Below the pieces are notes generated by a model. It had not been told where the DNA came from. It was given only the letters and a program-made list of their open reading frames with translations, and made no database searches. The translations under genes were made by a program, and so were the position numbers. This document shows positions 1 to 8,934 of a stretch of 64,000 nt of DNA, piece after piece (the first letter of the stretch is position 1; the number at the start of each line of letters is the position of its first letter). The stretch comes from Poriferisodalis sp965208895 (lineage in GTDB: Bacteria > Actinomycetota > Acidimicrobiia > Acidimicrobiales > Poriferisodalaceae). Where the stretch lies: contig NZ_OZ242363.1 in NCBI RefSeq assembly GCF_965208895.1, forward strand, positions 434,001 to 498,000. Direction: 5' to 3'.

Positions 1-1
1 T

Positions 2-110
2 CGCATTCTTGAATTCGAACCGGACGCCGTGTTGGTGGAACGCGTGGCGCTCTGCACCGGCGGGATCACCTGCGGGGCGGCGCACACCGAGTCGTCGTCG
101 CCCGCTCGCC
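2..110 (+). other. Possible C-terminal coding fragment running in from upstream
   Basis: The first ~100 bases read in frame 2 look like protein: a stretch beginning RILEFEPDAVLVERVAL and containing a CTGGITCG cysteine pair, with none of the Arg/Trp excess seen in the other frames. No stop follows in this frame until about 253, deep inside the next gene, whose frame is +1 relative to this one. This is either the end of an upstream gene with an unusually long overlap, or one gene interrupted by a frameshift near 100-115. I do not recognise the family. Confidence 0.3.
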
Positions 111-137
111 AAAACCGATGCCGCCGAGCGCCGTCGC

Positions 138-968
138 TTGCTGCAGCACGCCCAGTGGGAGCTCATCCCACTGCGCAATCTGGCCGAGCAGCTGCCGCAC
201 CTGCCTGCGGGGTCGCCGGTCTCGGTGACGGCATCGGCCTCCAAGACGCTTGAGGACACACTGGATCTGACCGCCGAGCTGTGTGCGTTGGGTCACCGCC
301 CCGTGCCCCACGTAGCGGCTCGCATGGTCGCCAGCCGTGATCACCTCGAAGAGCTGCTGGGCCGCATCGAATCGATGGGCCTCAACGAGATCTTTCTCGT
401 CGGCGGCGACGTCACGTCACCAGCCGGCCCATTCGACAGCGCCGTCGGGCTGCTGGAGGCGCTGCGCGAGGTCAGCCACTCGCTCCTGCACATCGGCGTC
501 ACTTCCTATCCCGAGGGTCATGCGCTGATCACCGATGCCGTGCTGCATGAGGCATTGCATGTCAAGCAGGTGCTGTTGGCCGAGGCGGGCATCGAGGGCC
601 ATGCAGCCACCCAGATGTGTTTTCACCCCAAGGCCATCGTTCAGTGGCTGGCGGCCGAGCGTGACAGCGGACTCACCCTTCCGGTCCACCTCGGCATTCC
701 CGGGGCGGTTGACCCGGCACGACTGCTGCGGATCGGCAGCCGCCTGGGAGTCGGAGCATCCCTGCGCTATCTGCGCAAGAACACCGGGGCCGTGGCCCGC
801 ATGCTGCGCCCCGGGGGCTACGACCCGAGCGAGTTGGTCGATCAGGTCGCCCCGCACGCAGAACGGCTCGACATAGCCGGTCTGCACGTCTTCACCTTCA
901 ACGCGATCGCCGACACGGTCGCATGGCGCGATGCAGCACTAGCCGAGACATCCTCACGGCGCAGGTGA
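138..968 (+). CDS. Methylenetetrahydrofolate reductase-like protein
   Basis: Member of the MTHFR (MetF) TIM-barrel flavoprotein family, which interconverts methylene- and methyl-tetrahydrofolate; some members serve C1 or demethylation pathways instead of methionine synthesis. Visible family landmarks, in order: WELIPLRNLAEQL at the N-terminus, HVAARM, the EIFLVGGD strand, IGVTSYPEGH, then QMCFHPKAIVQW. The frame is open from the window edge, but the residues encoded before about base 110 look non-coding. The only in-frame starts are TTG at 9 and TTG at 138. I chose 138 because it leaves the usual short lead before the first barrel strand. It is about 276 residues, normal for the shorter MTHFR-like proteins. 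No clear ribosome-binding site is visible, and a frameshift joining it to the preceding fragment is possible. The metabolic role is not settled. Confidence 0.75.
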   Translation: MLQHAQWELIPLRNLAEQLPHLPAGSPVSVTASASKTLEDTLDLTAELCALGHRPVPHVAARMVASRDHLEELLGRIESMGLNEIFLVGGDVTSPAGPFDSAVGLLEALREVSHSLLHIGVTSYPEGHALITDAVLHEALHVKQVLLAEAGIEGHAATQMCFHPKAIVQWLAAERDSGLTLPVHLGIPGAVDPARLLRIGSRLGVGASLRYLRKNTGAVARMLRPGGYDPSELVDQVAPHAERLDIAGLHVFTFNAIADTVAWRDAALAETSSRRR

Positions 969-1027
969 AGCGAAGGTCGCTGTCACCACGATCGCCTCAA
1001 CAGTCAGATCGGGGTTGACTTCGCTGT

Positions 1028-2335
1028 TCAGCGAGTGCCGACGAGATCCTGCCCGGCGGACTCTTGAATACCGGTGATGCGTTCACCAGAGTCGCGTGGG
1101 ACCGGCCGTTCCGAGATGGCGAAGTGGATGGCGGCAGCGCCAATGGAGAGGATCGCCGCCAGCCACCACCACAGGTCGTAGCTGCCGGTGGCTTCACGCA
1201 CCCATCCGCCGCCGTAAGCACCGGCGAATGCCCCGACCTGGTGGCTGAGGAAAACGAATCCGAACAAGGTGCCCGCATTGCGCAGGCCGAACTGGCCCAG
1301 CACGATGCCCGAGGTCAACGGCACGCTGGCGAGCCACACCACGCCCAGCAGCGCCCCGAACCCCAGCGCAACGGCGGGCGTGACCGGCAGCACCACCAAG
1401 CCCACAAAGGCGACGGCTCGGGTGGTGTAGATGATGCTGAGCAAGCGGCTCTTGTTGAATCGTACGCCGAGCACCCCTGCGGAGAATGCTCCGAAGATAT
1501 TGAAGAGCCCGATGAGCGCCAGCGACCACGTGGCGATGCTGGTTGCGTAGCCGGCATCGGTCAGTGACTTTGGCAGGTGGACACCGACGAAGGTCACGTG
1601 GAAACCGCACACGAAGAAGGCGGCGTTCACCAAGAGGTAGTCGCGGTGGCGCAGTGCCCGGCCGGTGACCTGGCCGAGGGATTCGTGGTCTGGGGCACTT
1701 GTGGTCGTGCCGGTGGAATCTGGGCCAGGCGAATCCGGTTCGGGGGCCCCTGCGATGCGAGTGCCGGTGCGCAACGGCCGCACCACGGCGGCGATGGTCA
1801 TCGTGACAGCGGCCAAGACGACCATCGAGCCGCGCCAGCCGAGCAGGTCGATGAAGACCCGGGTGAGCGGCACCAGCAGGAAATGACCGAATGAACCGAA
1901 GGCGGTGGCGATGCCCAAGGCCATCGAGCGCTGGTTCGGCTCGACGAGCTTGCCGATCGACGACAGCACGACTGCAAACGAAGCCGCGGACATGCCCAGC
2001 CCAACGATGAGCCCGCCACCCGTGTGAAGGCCCGTTGCGCCATCTGCAGTCGCCATGACCAGCAGACCGCCTGCGTAGACCGCAGCACCGACTATCAGCA
2101 CTCGCCCGGCCCCGAAGCGGTCGGCGATGGCGCCGGCGAGCGGTTGGCTGAGGCCCCACACCAGGTTCTGCAGCGCGATGGTCAGACCGAATGTGTCGAC
2201 GCCGATGCCCAGGGAGACGTCGATCGCGTCAGTGAACAGGCCCATGGTGGCCCGCACGCCCAGCGAGACGGCCGTGATGATGCTTCCCGCGACGACGATG
2301 GTCGTCATGGGGCTGTGTCGGGGCGTGTCGCGCAC
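1028..2335 (-). CDS. Major facilitator superfamily transporter
   Basis: Twelve-helix MFS secondary carrier of the inner membrane, 435 residues. The loop between helices 2 and 3 carries the MFS signature as GAIADRFGAGR. A hydrophilic central loop rich in Ser, Pro, Gly and Asp separates the two six-helix halves. The N-terminal half resembles oxalate/formate antiporter-type or monocarboxylate carriers, but the substrate cannot be read from sequence. Start is GTG at 2335; an in-frame ATG at 2308 is an equally good alternative. It lies just downstream of, and co-oriented with, the PGDH-like and DenD-like genes, so uptake of a sugar acid or hydroxy acid is a reasonable but unproven guess. Confidence 0.85.
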   Translation of the reverse strand: MRDTPRHSPMTTIVVAGSIITAVSLGVRATMGLFTDAIDVSLGIGVDTFGLTIALQNLVWGLSQPLAGAIADRFGAGRVLIVGAAVYAGGLLVMATADGATGLHTGGGLIVGLGMSAASFAVVLSSIGKLVEPNQRSMALGIATAFGSFGHFLLVPLTRVFIDLLGWRGSMVVLAAVTMTIAAVVRPLRTGTRIAGAPEPDSPGPDSTGTTTSAPDHESLGQVTGRALRHRDYLLVNAAFFVCGFHVTFVGVHLPKSLTDAGYATSIATWSLALIGLFNIFGAFSAGVLGVRFNKSRLLSIIYTTRAVAFVGLVVLPVTPAVALGFGALLGVVWLASVPLTSGIVLGQFGLRNAGTLFGFVFLSHQVGAFAGAYGGGWVREATGSYDLWWWLAAILSIGAAAIHFAISERPVPRDSGERITGIQESAGQDLVGTR

Positions 2336-2371
2336 CGAGTCAGGCTAAGAGGCTGACGCGGTACCGAATGC

Positions 2372-3619
2372 TCAGCCGGTGTTGATGAGCCGGATGCCGT
2401 GAACGGCTTCCATCTCGGCGAGCTCGTCGAGCACTTTGCGCGACGGCCGGCGAGACACCCGGATCGTCGCCACTGCTGCGTGGTGCTTCGGTCCGGCCAG
2501 GATCTCGTTCCGCATCTGCTGCACGTTGATGCCGCTGGCCCGCAACGCCATGAGAATGCCCGCCAGCACGCCCACCTGATCACGGTGGCGGACGACGATC
2601 GTGCTGCGACCCAGCGGTCGCTCCGCCCGATTGACGCAATTGACGACGTCACCTGCAGTGAAGGCCTCGAGCACTTCGACGACGCCGTCAGCGATGTCCT
2701 CGGAGGCTTGCACCGTAGATGCACCGATGTGATGCGTGCCGGTGACGCGCGGGTGGGACGCAAGCGGCGAGCGCCAGTCCGGATCGGTACCGGGCGGTTC
2801 CTCGCAGAACACATCGAGCCCTGCGCGCATGGCTCGCTCGTCGAGCGCTCGCAGCAGCGCCCCTTCGTCCACGATCTCGCCGCGGGAGGTGTTGAGCAGG
2901 ATGGCACCGTCAGGCATCTTCGCCAGGAACTCTGCATCGACGAGGCCGCATGTCTCGGGCGTGGCAGGCAGGTGCACCGACACGATGTCGGCACCGGCCA
3001 GCAGGCTGTCCCAGTCAGGATGGATCTGGATCTCGAGTTGCTTCATCTCGGCGAGAAGGGTCCCAGAGCGATCCGAGCGGTACAGCGCTGAGAGCTCGAT
3101 ACCGAATGCCTGTGCCCGGCGCGCCACCTCGATGCCGATGGCACCCATGCCCACGATCGCCATCCGGCGACCCTTCAGGCCGGTGGCGCCCATGTATTGG
3201 GACTTGTTCCAGCGGCCCTCATGCAGGTCCGATGTGGCATCGGGGATCTGCCGGTCGACCGCCAGCAGCAGGCCCATCGTCAGCTCGGCAACGGCCACGG
3301 CGTTTCGGCCCGGCACATTGCAGACGTAGATGCCGAGCTTGGCAGCCCCGTCGCAGTCGATCGTGTCGGTTCCCGCACCTGCTCGCAGCACCATGCTGAG
3401 CCGGTCGGAGGCCTTGAACACCTTGCGCTTGACTTCGGTGCTGCGCACGACCAGGACTTCGATGCCCTCGATGTGGTCGGCGAGATCGTCAGCGGTCAGC
3501 TCGGGCTTGACGATGCACACGTGGCCCGCAGCTTCGAGCCGGCCCAAACGGCCGGTATCGATCTTGTCGGCAAACAGAATGCGCATCGGCGTCACCGCTA
3601 GGACAGGGTTTGCGGTCAC
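2372..3619 (-). CDS. D-3-phosphoglycerate dehydrogenase-like 2-hydroxyacid dehydrogenase with ACT domain
   Basis: NAD-dependent D-isomer-specific 2-hydroxyacid dehydrogenase, 415 residues. The Rossmann glycine motif is VGMGAIG. The catalytic Arg sits in LNTSRGEIVDE and the catalytic His in HHIGAST. The C-terminal ~85 residues (from RSTIVVRHRDQVGVLAGIL) form an ACT domain, the regulatory module of SerA-type enzymes that often binds serine. An in-frame ATG at about 3586 (MRILFADKID) matches the family N-terminus better than the longer start. It could be SerA or a paralogue acting on another hydroxyacid. The DenD-like neighbour upstream favours a catabolic sugar-acid role, but the ACT domain favours SerA. 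Confidence 0.82.
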   Translation of the reverse strand: MTANPVLAVTPMRILFADKIDTGRLGRLEAAGHVCIVKPELTADDLADHIEGIEVLVVRSTEVKRKVFKASDRLSMVLRAGAGTDTIDCDGAAKLGIYVCNVPGRNAVAVAELTMGLLLAVDRQIPDATSDLHEGRWNKSQYMGATGLKGRRMAIVGMGAIGIEVARRAQAFGIELSALYRSDRSGTLLAEMKQLEIQIHPDWDSLLAGADIVSVHLPATPETCGLVDAEFLAKMPDGAILLNTSRGEIVDEGALLRALDERAMRAGLDVFCEEPPGTDPDWRSPLASHPRVTGTHHIGASTVQASEDIADGVVEVLEAFTAGDVVNCVNRAERPLGRSTIVVRHRDQVGVLAGILMALRASGINVQQMRNEILAGPKHHAAVATIRVSRRPSRKVLDELAEMEAVHGIRLINTG

Positions 3620-3757
3620 AGCGCCGCCGCAGCAGCCGCCGGGACATATACCCGCATGTCTAGCCAGTGTGCCAAACGCGCGGCCCTGCGCGGTGCCACC
3701 TGCGTTTCTGGCCTCGACTCGCCGCGTTCGCAGGCCGTTCAGGCCTCTTGCAGTCGT

Positions 3758-4738
3758 TCAACGGGAGGCGAAATCGTCTTCGATGTAGGCGCGGATGATG
3801 TCGTCGTAGCTCGGATCGGGTGCGAAGCCCAGGTCCAGAGCCCGCCGGGTGTCGAACCGTTCGGGCCACCCGGCGACGATCTCCGCGATGGTCGGATCGG
3901 GCGATTCAGCGATCAGAGTTTGTGCCTCGGGCCCGGCGACACGTGTGAGGGCCTCGATCTGTTCGCCGACGGTCACCGACACTCCGGGCATCGTGAGGTT
4001 GCGACGTGCTCCCAGACCTGCGCTGTCGAGTTCTGCGGCGTGGATCATGTACCCGATTGCCGTACGGGGACTGGCGTGGCTGTGGCGCACCGATCTGGCG
4101 ACGGGCAGCACAGCGTTTTGTCCAGCCAGCGGTTCTCGGATGATGCCGCTGAAGAAGCCGGAAGCCGCAGCATTGGGGGCACCGGGGCGAACGCTGATGG
4201 TGGGCAGCCGTATGCCGATGCCGTCGAAGAAGCCACGGCGGCTGTAATCGGCGAGGAGTGCTTCGACCACCATCTTCTGCGTGCCATAGGAGGTGAGCGG
4301 CGTCAGATGAAAGTCGTCGGGGATCGGATCACCGAATGGCGCGCCGAAGACCGCAATGGACGATGTGAACACGATTCGAGGCGTGCCCTCAGCGAAACGC
4401 ACAGCTTCGAACAGCGCTCGGGAGCCGTCGATGTTGACAGCCATCCCCTTGTCGAAGTTGGCCTCGGCTTCGCCGGACACGACGCCGGCAAGGTGGAATA
4501 TCACATCTGGGACCGGGTCAAGCAGCTCGGCGGCGACGCCTGGCTCGCAGAGGTCGGCGACGTGTGCACTGCAGATGGAGCCGTGGGCCGGCGCCTCGAC
4601 GATGTCGACAAGATCGATCCGGTCGACGGGACGTGCCCGCAGCGTGCCGGCGTCCACCAATCGCTTGGTCAATTTGCGGCCGAGCATTCCTGCGGCCCCG
4701 GTGATCAGCACATGCATCCGGCGAACCTCACTTGACAC
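3758..4738 (-). CDS. denD: NAD-dependent epimerase/dehydratase, D-erythronate dehydrogenase-like
   Basis: Extended short-chain dehydrogenase of 326 residues. The N-terminus has the nucleotide-binding GxxGxxG as ITGAAGMLG, the active-site Ser is in FTSSIAVFG, and the catalytic Tyr and Lys are in SYGTQK. The stretch RLPTISVRPGAPNAAASGF and the later RHSHASPRTAIGYMIHA resemble the DenD family, which oxidises D-erythronate at C2 in tetronate catabolism. A second Met (MHVLITGAAG) eight residues in is the more typical family start. It is co-oriented with the PGDH-like gene and the MFS carrier downstream. The family assignment is firm; the exact substrate is an inference from similarity. Confidence 0.8.
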   Translation of the reverse strand: MSSEVRRMHVLITGAAGMLGRKLTKRLVDAGTLRARPVDRIDLVDIVEAPAHGSICSAHVADLCEPGVAAELLDPVPDVIFHLAGVVSGEAEANFDKGMAVNIDGSRALFEAVRFAEGTPRIVFTSSIAVFGAPFGDPIPDDFHLTPLTSYGTQKMVVEALLADYSRRGFFDGIGIRLPTISVRPGAPNAAASGFFSGIIREPLAGQNAVLPVARSVRHSHASPRTAIGYMIHAAELDSAGLGARRNLTMPGVSVTVGEQIEALTRVAGPEAQTLIAESPDPTIAEIVAGWPERFDTRRALDLGFAPDPSYDDIIRAYIEDDFASR

Positions 4739-4777
4739 ATCCCTGGGACGCCTCCACCGGAGTCGGACCGTCGCGAA

Positions 4778-5194
4778 CTACAGCAGTTGCCCGACGTCGA
4801 GAATGAGCAGGATGATCAGCAGGATGATGATCCCGACGTTGAGTACGCTCACCGGCCATTTCCAGCGGTGATCGGAGTGCCAGTGCCGCCTGATGCTGGC
4901 GACGTTGGCCCAGAGCGCGACCAGCGCAATGGGTATGCCGACCGCCGGTCCGACGCCCGGTGCAAGCCCGATGAACACCGCGACGTACGGCAGGAACACG
5001 TAGGTCAGCGTGCAGCGGATGGCCGAGATGAGGATCGAGAACCGCAGCGTGCGCGCAGATGCTTCGTCAAGCTCCGAAGCTGCAGCGGCGGTCCCGGTCA
5101 CGGCATCCCATTCTCGCAGCCGCGGCCTGCATTGGTGCACTGCAAACGGGCCCGCGTCGGCGCGACACGGGCTGCCGACGGGCGAGCGCATCAT
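4778..5194 (-). CDS. Small integral membrane protein, unknown function
   Basis: About 138 residues. A hydrophilic N-terminal third (MMRSPVGSPCRADAG...) is followed by three or four hydrophobic segments: ILISAIRCTLTYVFLPYVAVFIGLAPG, VGIPIALVALWANVASI and a very hydrophobic C-terminal VLNVGIIILLIILLILDVG. A longer frame reaches 5299 but would overlap the divergent CoA transferase start at 5254, so the ATG pair at 5191-5194 is preferred. I do not recognise a named family. It resembles actinobacterial membrane proteins annotated only as hypothetical. Confidence 0.65.
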   Translation of the reverse strand: MMRSPVGSPCRADAGPFAVHQCRPRLREWDAVTGTAAAASELDEASARTLRFSILISAIRCTLTYVFLPYVAVFIGLAPGVGPAVGIPIALVALWANVASIRRHWHSDHRWKWPVSVLNVGIIILLIILLILDVGQLL

Positions 5195-5253
5195 TGCGTG
5201 CTCAGTACCATCGTCACCAATTGCTGTGACATCACTGTGACCAAGGGGAAACC

Positions 5254-6444
5254 ATGGCCGGAGCACTCGACGGAGTACGAGTTCTGGATCTGTCCACACT
5301 GGTGCAAGGACCGCAGGCGGCAGCCATGCTGCACGGTCTCGGCGCCGAGGTCATCAAGATCGAGTTGCCCCAGATCGGCGACGTCGGTCGTCACGTCGAC
5401 ATCCTGGAGGACTACGGCCACTCCTCGGTGTACATCGCGTGCAATCGAGGCAAGCGTTCGGTGACGCTCGACCTGCGTGTCGACGCGGGCCGCGAGGCGT
5501 TCCTGAAGCTCGTGGAGAACGCCGATGTGGTCCTGTCGAACTTCAAGCCGGGCACGCTCGACGAGTGGGGCTTGGGATACGACGACCTCGCCTCCGTGAA
5601 CCCGGGCATCATCTGGGCTGCCGGCAGCTTCTTGGGCCCGTACGGCCCTGAGGCGGACCGTGAAGGTGCTGACATCGCAGGGCAGGCTTCCGGCGGCGTG
5701 ATTGCCTCAAGCGGCTTCGACGGCGGGCCGCTGTCGACATATGGAGCGCTCGTGGCCGACCATTGCGGCGCGCAGAACCTGCAAACCGGAATTCTGGCGG
5801 CGTTGTACGCCCGCGAACGCACGGGTCGAGGCCAGCGGGTCGATGTCAGCCTCCTCGGCGGGCAGATCTGGCTGCAAGCAGTGGAGTACACGCACTTGCT
5901 GCTGACCGGAGAAGAGGCGGGCCGATCCAACGGCGGGCACCCCTTGGTGCACGCGTTGTACGGCGTATTTCCCACCTCTGACGGTGCCATTGCCATGGCT
6001 GGCTGCCCGGAGCATCTGTGGCCAGGCATGTGCCGGGCCATCGAACGCCCCGACCTCGAAGACCATCCCACGTGGAATGCCTATTTCGTGCCGCGGGAGG
6101 TGGCACTTGAGCTGCGGGCGTTCTTCGCAGAGGTATTCGCCACCCGTTCCACCGAGGAATGGTCAAAGCGACTCGAAGCCGAAGCACAACGGTTCTGCGC
6201 CGTCCGCAGCCATTCGGAGGTGGTGGCAAACGAGCAGCCGTACGCCAACGATTACCTGGTGAAAGCTGACCATGACGAGTGGGGCACCCAGACGTGGGTG
6301 GGCTGCCCCATCGCTATGTCGGACACACCCACGCGACCCGGCATCGATGTCGCCGAACTCGGCCAGCACACCGAAGAGGTACTTCTCGAGGCCGGAGTCG
6401 ATTGGGAGGATCTTGAGCGCTGGCGAGAGGCCGGCGCCTGGTAA
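5254..6444 (+). CDS. CaiB/BaiF-type family III CoA transferase
   Basis: Class III CoA transferase of 396 residues, which moves CoA between carboxylic acids. The N-terminus (GALDGVRVLDLSTLVQGPQA, then GAEVIKIE) is the standard family opening. The region DREGADIAGQASGG carries the aspartate expected to form the mixed anhydride intermediate. SLLGGQIWLQAVEY and the C-terminal DTPTRPGIDVAELGQHTEEV also fit. The ATG at 5254 has a purine-rich AAGGGG just upstream. The acyl substrate is unknown; no linked acyl-CoA dehydrogenase or hydratase gives a hint. Confidence 0.88.
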   Translation: MAGALDGVRVLDLSTLVQGPQAAAMLHGLGAEVIKIELPQIGDVGRHVDILEDYGHSSVYIACNRGKRSVTLDLRVDAGREAFLKLVENADVVLSNFKPGTLDEWGLGYDDLASVNPGIIWAAGSFLGPYGPEADREGADIAGQASGGVIASSGFDGGPLSTYGALVADHCGAQNLQTGILAALYARERTGRGQRVDVSLLGGQIWLQAVEYTHLLLTGEEAGRSNGGHPLVHALYGVFPTSDGAIAMAGCPEHLWPGMCRAIERPDLEDHPTWNAYFVPREVALELRAFFAEVFATRSTEEWSKRLEAEAQRFCAVRSHSEVVANEQPYANDYLVKADHDEWGTQTWVGCPIAMSDTPTRPGIDVAELGQHTEEVLLEAGVDWEDLERWREAGAW

Positions 6445-6451
6445 GCGTCAC

Positions 6452-7753
6452 TCAATCGCTGAGCTCAGACCCCACGACGACCGGGCGGCCCGCCAGCACG
6501 GTGTGACGCACACGGCCGGGCAGCGTGCGGCCCGCCCAGGGCGAGTTGAGACTGCGCGACTGCAGCGTCTCGGCCTGGACGGTCCAACGCTTCGCTGCAT
6601 CGAAGACGGTCACATTGGCCGGCGACCCCGCAGAGATCGGCTGGCCGTGATCGGCGATGCCGGCGATCCGAGCAGGCGCTGCCGAGATGACCTCGACGAA
6701 CCGAGCCGGCGACATCTGTCCAGAGACGACGAGCTCGGACCAGACCACCGATGCCATCGTCTCCACCCCGATCATGCCTGGCGGGGCGTCGGCGAGCGGA
6801 CGGTCCTTCAGCGCCGGATGATGCGGTGCGTGATCGGTCGCAACGGCGTCCAGGGAACCGTCGACTATGGCTCGACGCAGTGCGGTGACGTCGCTTGCCA
6901 GTCGCAAGGGCGGATTCATCTTGGCGGTCGTGCCGAGCCGCTCGACATCGTCTTCAGTGAGCACCAGGTGTTGCGGCGTCACCTCGGCGGTCACCGCGAC
7001 CCGGTCTCTCTTTGCCTCTGCGACCAACTCCATGGCTGCGGCCGTGGAGAGGTGCAGGACGTGGTAGCGACCGCCCGTTCGCCGGGCAAGTTCGATGTCA
7101 CGGTGGACCACGGACACCTCTGCGTGTGCGGGGCGCCCTTGCACACCCAGTCGCTCGGCGACAGCACCGGCGTTGATGACTCCCCCAGCAACCATCGCGG
7201 GATCTTCCGCGTGCTGGCTGATCACTGCCCCGGGCAGTTCGGTGGTCGCCTCCAGAGCGGCCGCCATCAGCGCGTCATCGGCCACGCAATCACCGTCGTC
7301 GGTGAACACGCGCACGCCCACGCGATAGAGCGCCGGAAGGTCAGCGAGCCGCTCCCCCGCCCGTCCCGCGGTGATGGCGGCCGACGTCCGAACATCGCAG
7401 GGTGCAGCGGCAGCGATCGCCATCACGTCGCGGACCATGTCGGGCGTATCGATGGGCGGAGTCGTGTTGGGCATCATCACGCACGCCGTGACGCCGCCCA
7501 TCGCCGCACCGGCGGCACCGGACGCAATGTCTTCGCTGTCGGTGCCGCCCGGCGTGCGGAAGTGCACCTGGATGTCGACAAACCCGGGCATGACCCAAGC
7601 GTCTGACGCGTCCAGCGTCCGCTGCGCCTGCGGGGCCTCGCCGAACGGTACGACCGCAGCGATGCGGCCACCGGAGACCACCACATCGACTGGTTCAGCG
7701 GTATCGGCCGGAACAACGAGCCGACCGCCGGAAATCACCAGATCCGCAGCCAT
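6452..7753 (-). CDS. pyrC: Dihydroorotase (class I)
   Basis: Zinc amidohydrolase forming dihydroorotate from carbamoyl aspartate in pyrimidine synthesis; 433 residues. It has GFVDIQVHFRTPG at the first metal motif, MMPNTTPP, a YHVLHLSTA metal His region, the AEVTPQHLVL strand and ATDHAPHH with the catalytic Asp. The first His of the usual HxH is Gln here (QVH). I recall a similar QVHFREPG form in other dihydroorotases, so it need not mean inactivity. The gene stands alone, not within a pyr operon, so allantoinase or hydantoinase remain lesser alternatives. The ATG start faces the divergent PhyH gene across a repeat-bearing spacer. Confidence 0.83.
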   Translation of the reverse strand: MAADLVISGGRLVVPADTAEPVDVVVSGGRIAAVVPFGEAPQAQRTLDASDAWVMPGFVDIQVHFRTPGGTDSEDIASGAAGAAMGGVTACVMMPNTTPPIDTPDMVRDVMAIAAAAPCDVRTSAAITAGRAGERLADLPALYRVGVRVFTDDGDCVADDALMAAALEATTELPGAVISQHAEDPAMVAGGVINAGAVAERLGVQGRPAHAEVSVVHRDIELARRTGGRYHVLHLSTAAAMELVAEAKRDRVAVTAEVTPQHLVLTEDDVERLGTTAKMNPPLRLASDVTALRRAIVDGSLDAVATDHAPHHPALKDRPLADAPPGMIGVETMASVVWSELVVSGQMSPARFVEVISAAPARIAGIADHGQPISAGSPANVTVFDAAKRWTVQAETLQSRSLNSPWAGRTLPGRVRHTVLAGRPVVVGSELSD

Positions 7754-7780
7754 CGACTCACCCTAAGCACTCGAGCCAGT

Positions 7781-7883
7781 AGGCACAGATGCCATAGCTG
7801 TGGAGGCGGCAGGAGACTCTGCGACGTTGCGACCTGCTGGATCGCTGGAGCAGAGGGTTCTGCCGCCTCCACAGCGGGCGCAC
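7781..7883 (+). repeat. Palindromic dispersed repeat, copy A
   Basis: This repeat has perfect 16-bp inverted arms: GCTGTGGAGGCGGCAG at 7797-7812 and its reverse complement at 7860-7875. Inside them lies a second short complementary pair (CTCTGC at about 7816-7821 and GCAGAG at about 7850-7855). Its two halves, 7781-7834 and 7835-7881, match the reverse complement of the copy near 24155-24328 at 52/54 and 44/47 positions by eye. It sits in the divergent spacer between pyrC and the PhyH gene. Confidence 0.8.
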
Positions 7884-7992
7884 CTACCTGCGCGGCTCCA
7901 AAGCAACAGGCCGCCTCGGCGAGCGTTCCATTGCGGCGGCGTTTGGCTACGTACACAGAATCGAGAGTTCATCGCCCGGTACGGTTTGGGCC

Positions 7993-8889
7993 ATGACGCT
8001 CGCAGAAGCTCCACCAACCGCGGACAGCCTCATCTCGGACAGCCAGCATGCCGACTACGAGGCGAACGGCTACCTGTGCCTGCCGAACTTCGTCGGACCG
8101 GATTGGCTCGACGAGCTTCGCAGCGTGACCGCAGAGTTCATCGAGGCCAGCCGCTCGCAGACCGCCTCGGGCAAGGTGTTCGACCTTGAGCCCACCCACA
8201 CACCAGAGGTGCCCCGGCTCCGGCGACTCATCTCACCGGTCGACCAGCACCCGAGCTATGCACGGTTCACCTTCGAAGGTCCACCGGCGCAGCTCGCCTC
8301 GGCCTTGCTCGGCGGGCCGGTGCGCTACCACCACTCCAAGCTGAACTTCAAGTGGTCCGACGGCGGCGAGGAAGTGAAATGGCACCAGGACATCCAGTTC
8401 TGGCCCCATACCGACTTCACGCCGCTCACCATCGGCGTCTACCTCGAAGACGTCGACGGTGAGATGTCCCCGATGGGCGTGCTGCCTGGCAGCCACCGCG
8501 GCCCGCTGTACGACCAGTACGCACCGGACGGGAACTGGGCGGGTTCCATGGCTGACGCCGATGTCGCGACGCTTGACCTCGACCAGATGGTGTACCTGGG
8601 CGGTCCGGCGGGCTCGGTCACCGTCCACAACTGCTGCATGATCCACGGATCGCTGCCGAACAACTCGCCACGGCCCCGGCCCCTGCTGCTGCAGACCTAT
8701 TCGGCCATCGGCTCCTACCCGATCAGTCACATCGGCGCGAACGGCGTCCTCGGCTCGAGCGGGGGCCGCCTCTGTGGCGGCGAGGCCTCCCAGATGCTCA
8801 CCATCGACGGCCGCCAGATGCACGGCGCGCCCGACTGGTCGCGCAAGGGCCCGCCCACGATCTTCGGCTCCCAGCAGAAGGACGGCTGA
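7993..8889 (+). CDS. Phytanoyl-CoA dioxygenase (PhyH) family protein
   Basis: Fe(II)/2-oxoglutarate-dependent oxygenase fold, 298 residues. The iron-binding HxD is in KWHQDIQFW, and the distal His is in VTVHNCCMIHGSLPNNS, followed by the 2-oxoglutarate-binding Arg region (NSPRPRPLLLQTYS). GVLPGSHRGPLYDQY is typical of the family. Start is ATG at 7993. It is followed after 45 bp by a co-oriented phosphotransferase-fold gene. Substrates in this family vary widely (acyl-CoA, ectoine, small natural products), so none is assigned. Confidence 0.85.
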   Translation: MTLAEAPPTADSLISDSQHADYEANGYLCLPNFVGPDWLDELRSVTAEFIEASRSQTASGKVFDLEPTHTPEVPRLRRLISPVDQHPSYARFTFEGPPAQLASALLGGPVRYHHSKLNFKWSDGGEEVKWHQDIQFWPHTDFTPLTIGVYLEDVDGEMSPMGVLPGSHRGPLYDQYAPDGNWAGSMADADVATLDLDQMVYLGGPAGSVTVHNCCMIHGSLPNNSPRPRPLLLQTYSAIGSYPISHIGANGVLGSSGGRLCGGEASQMLTIDGRQMHGAPDWSRKGPPTIFGSQQKDG

Positions 8890-8934
8890 AGCGCTGTATT
8901 CCCTCGGGGCCGGTCGCCGAACAGCAAGCACGTC

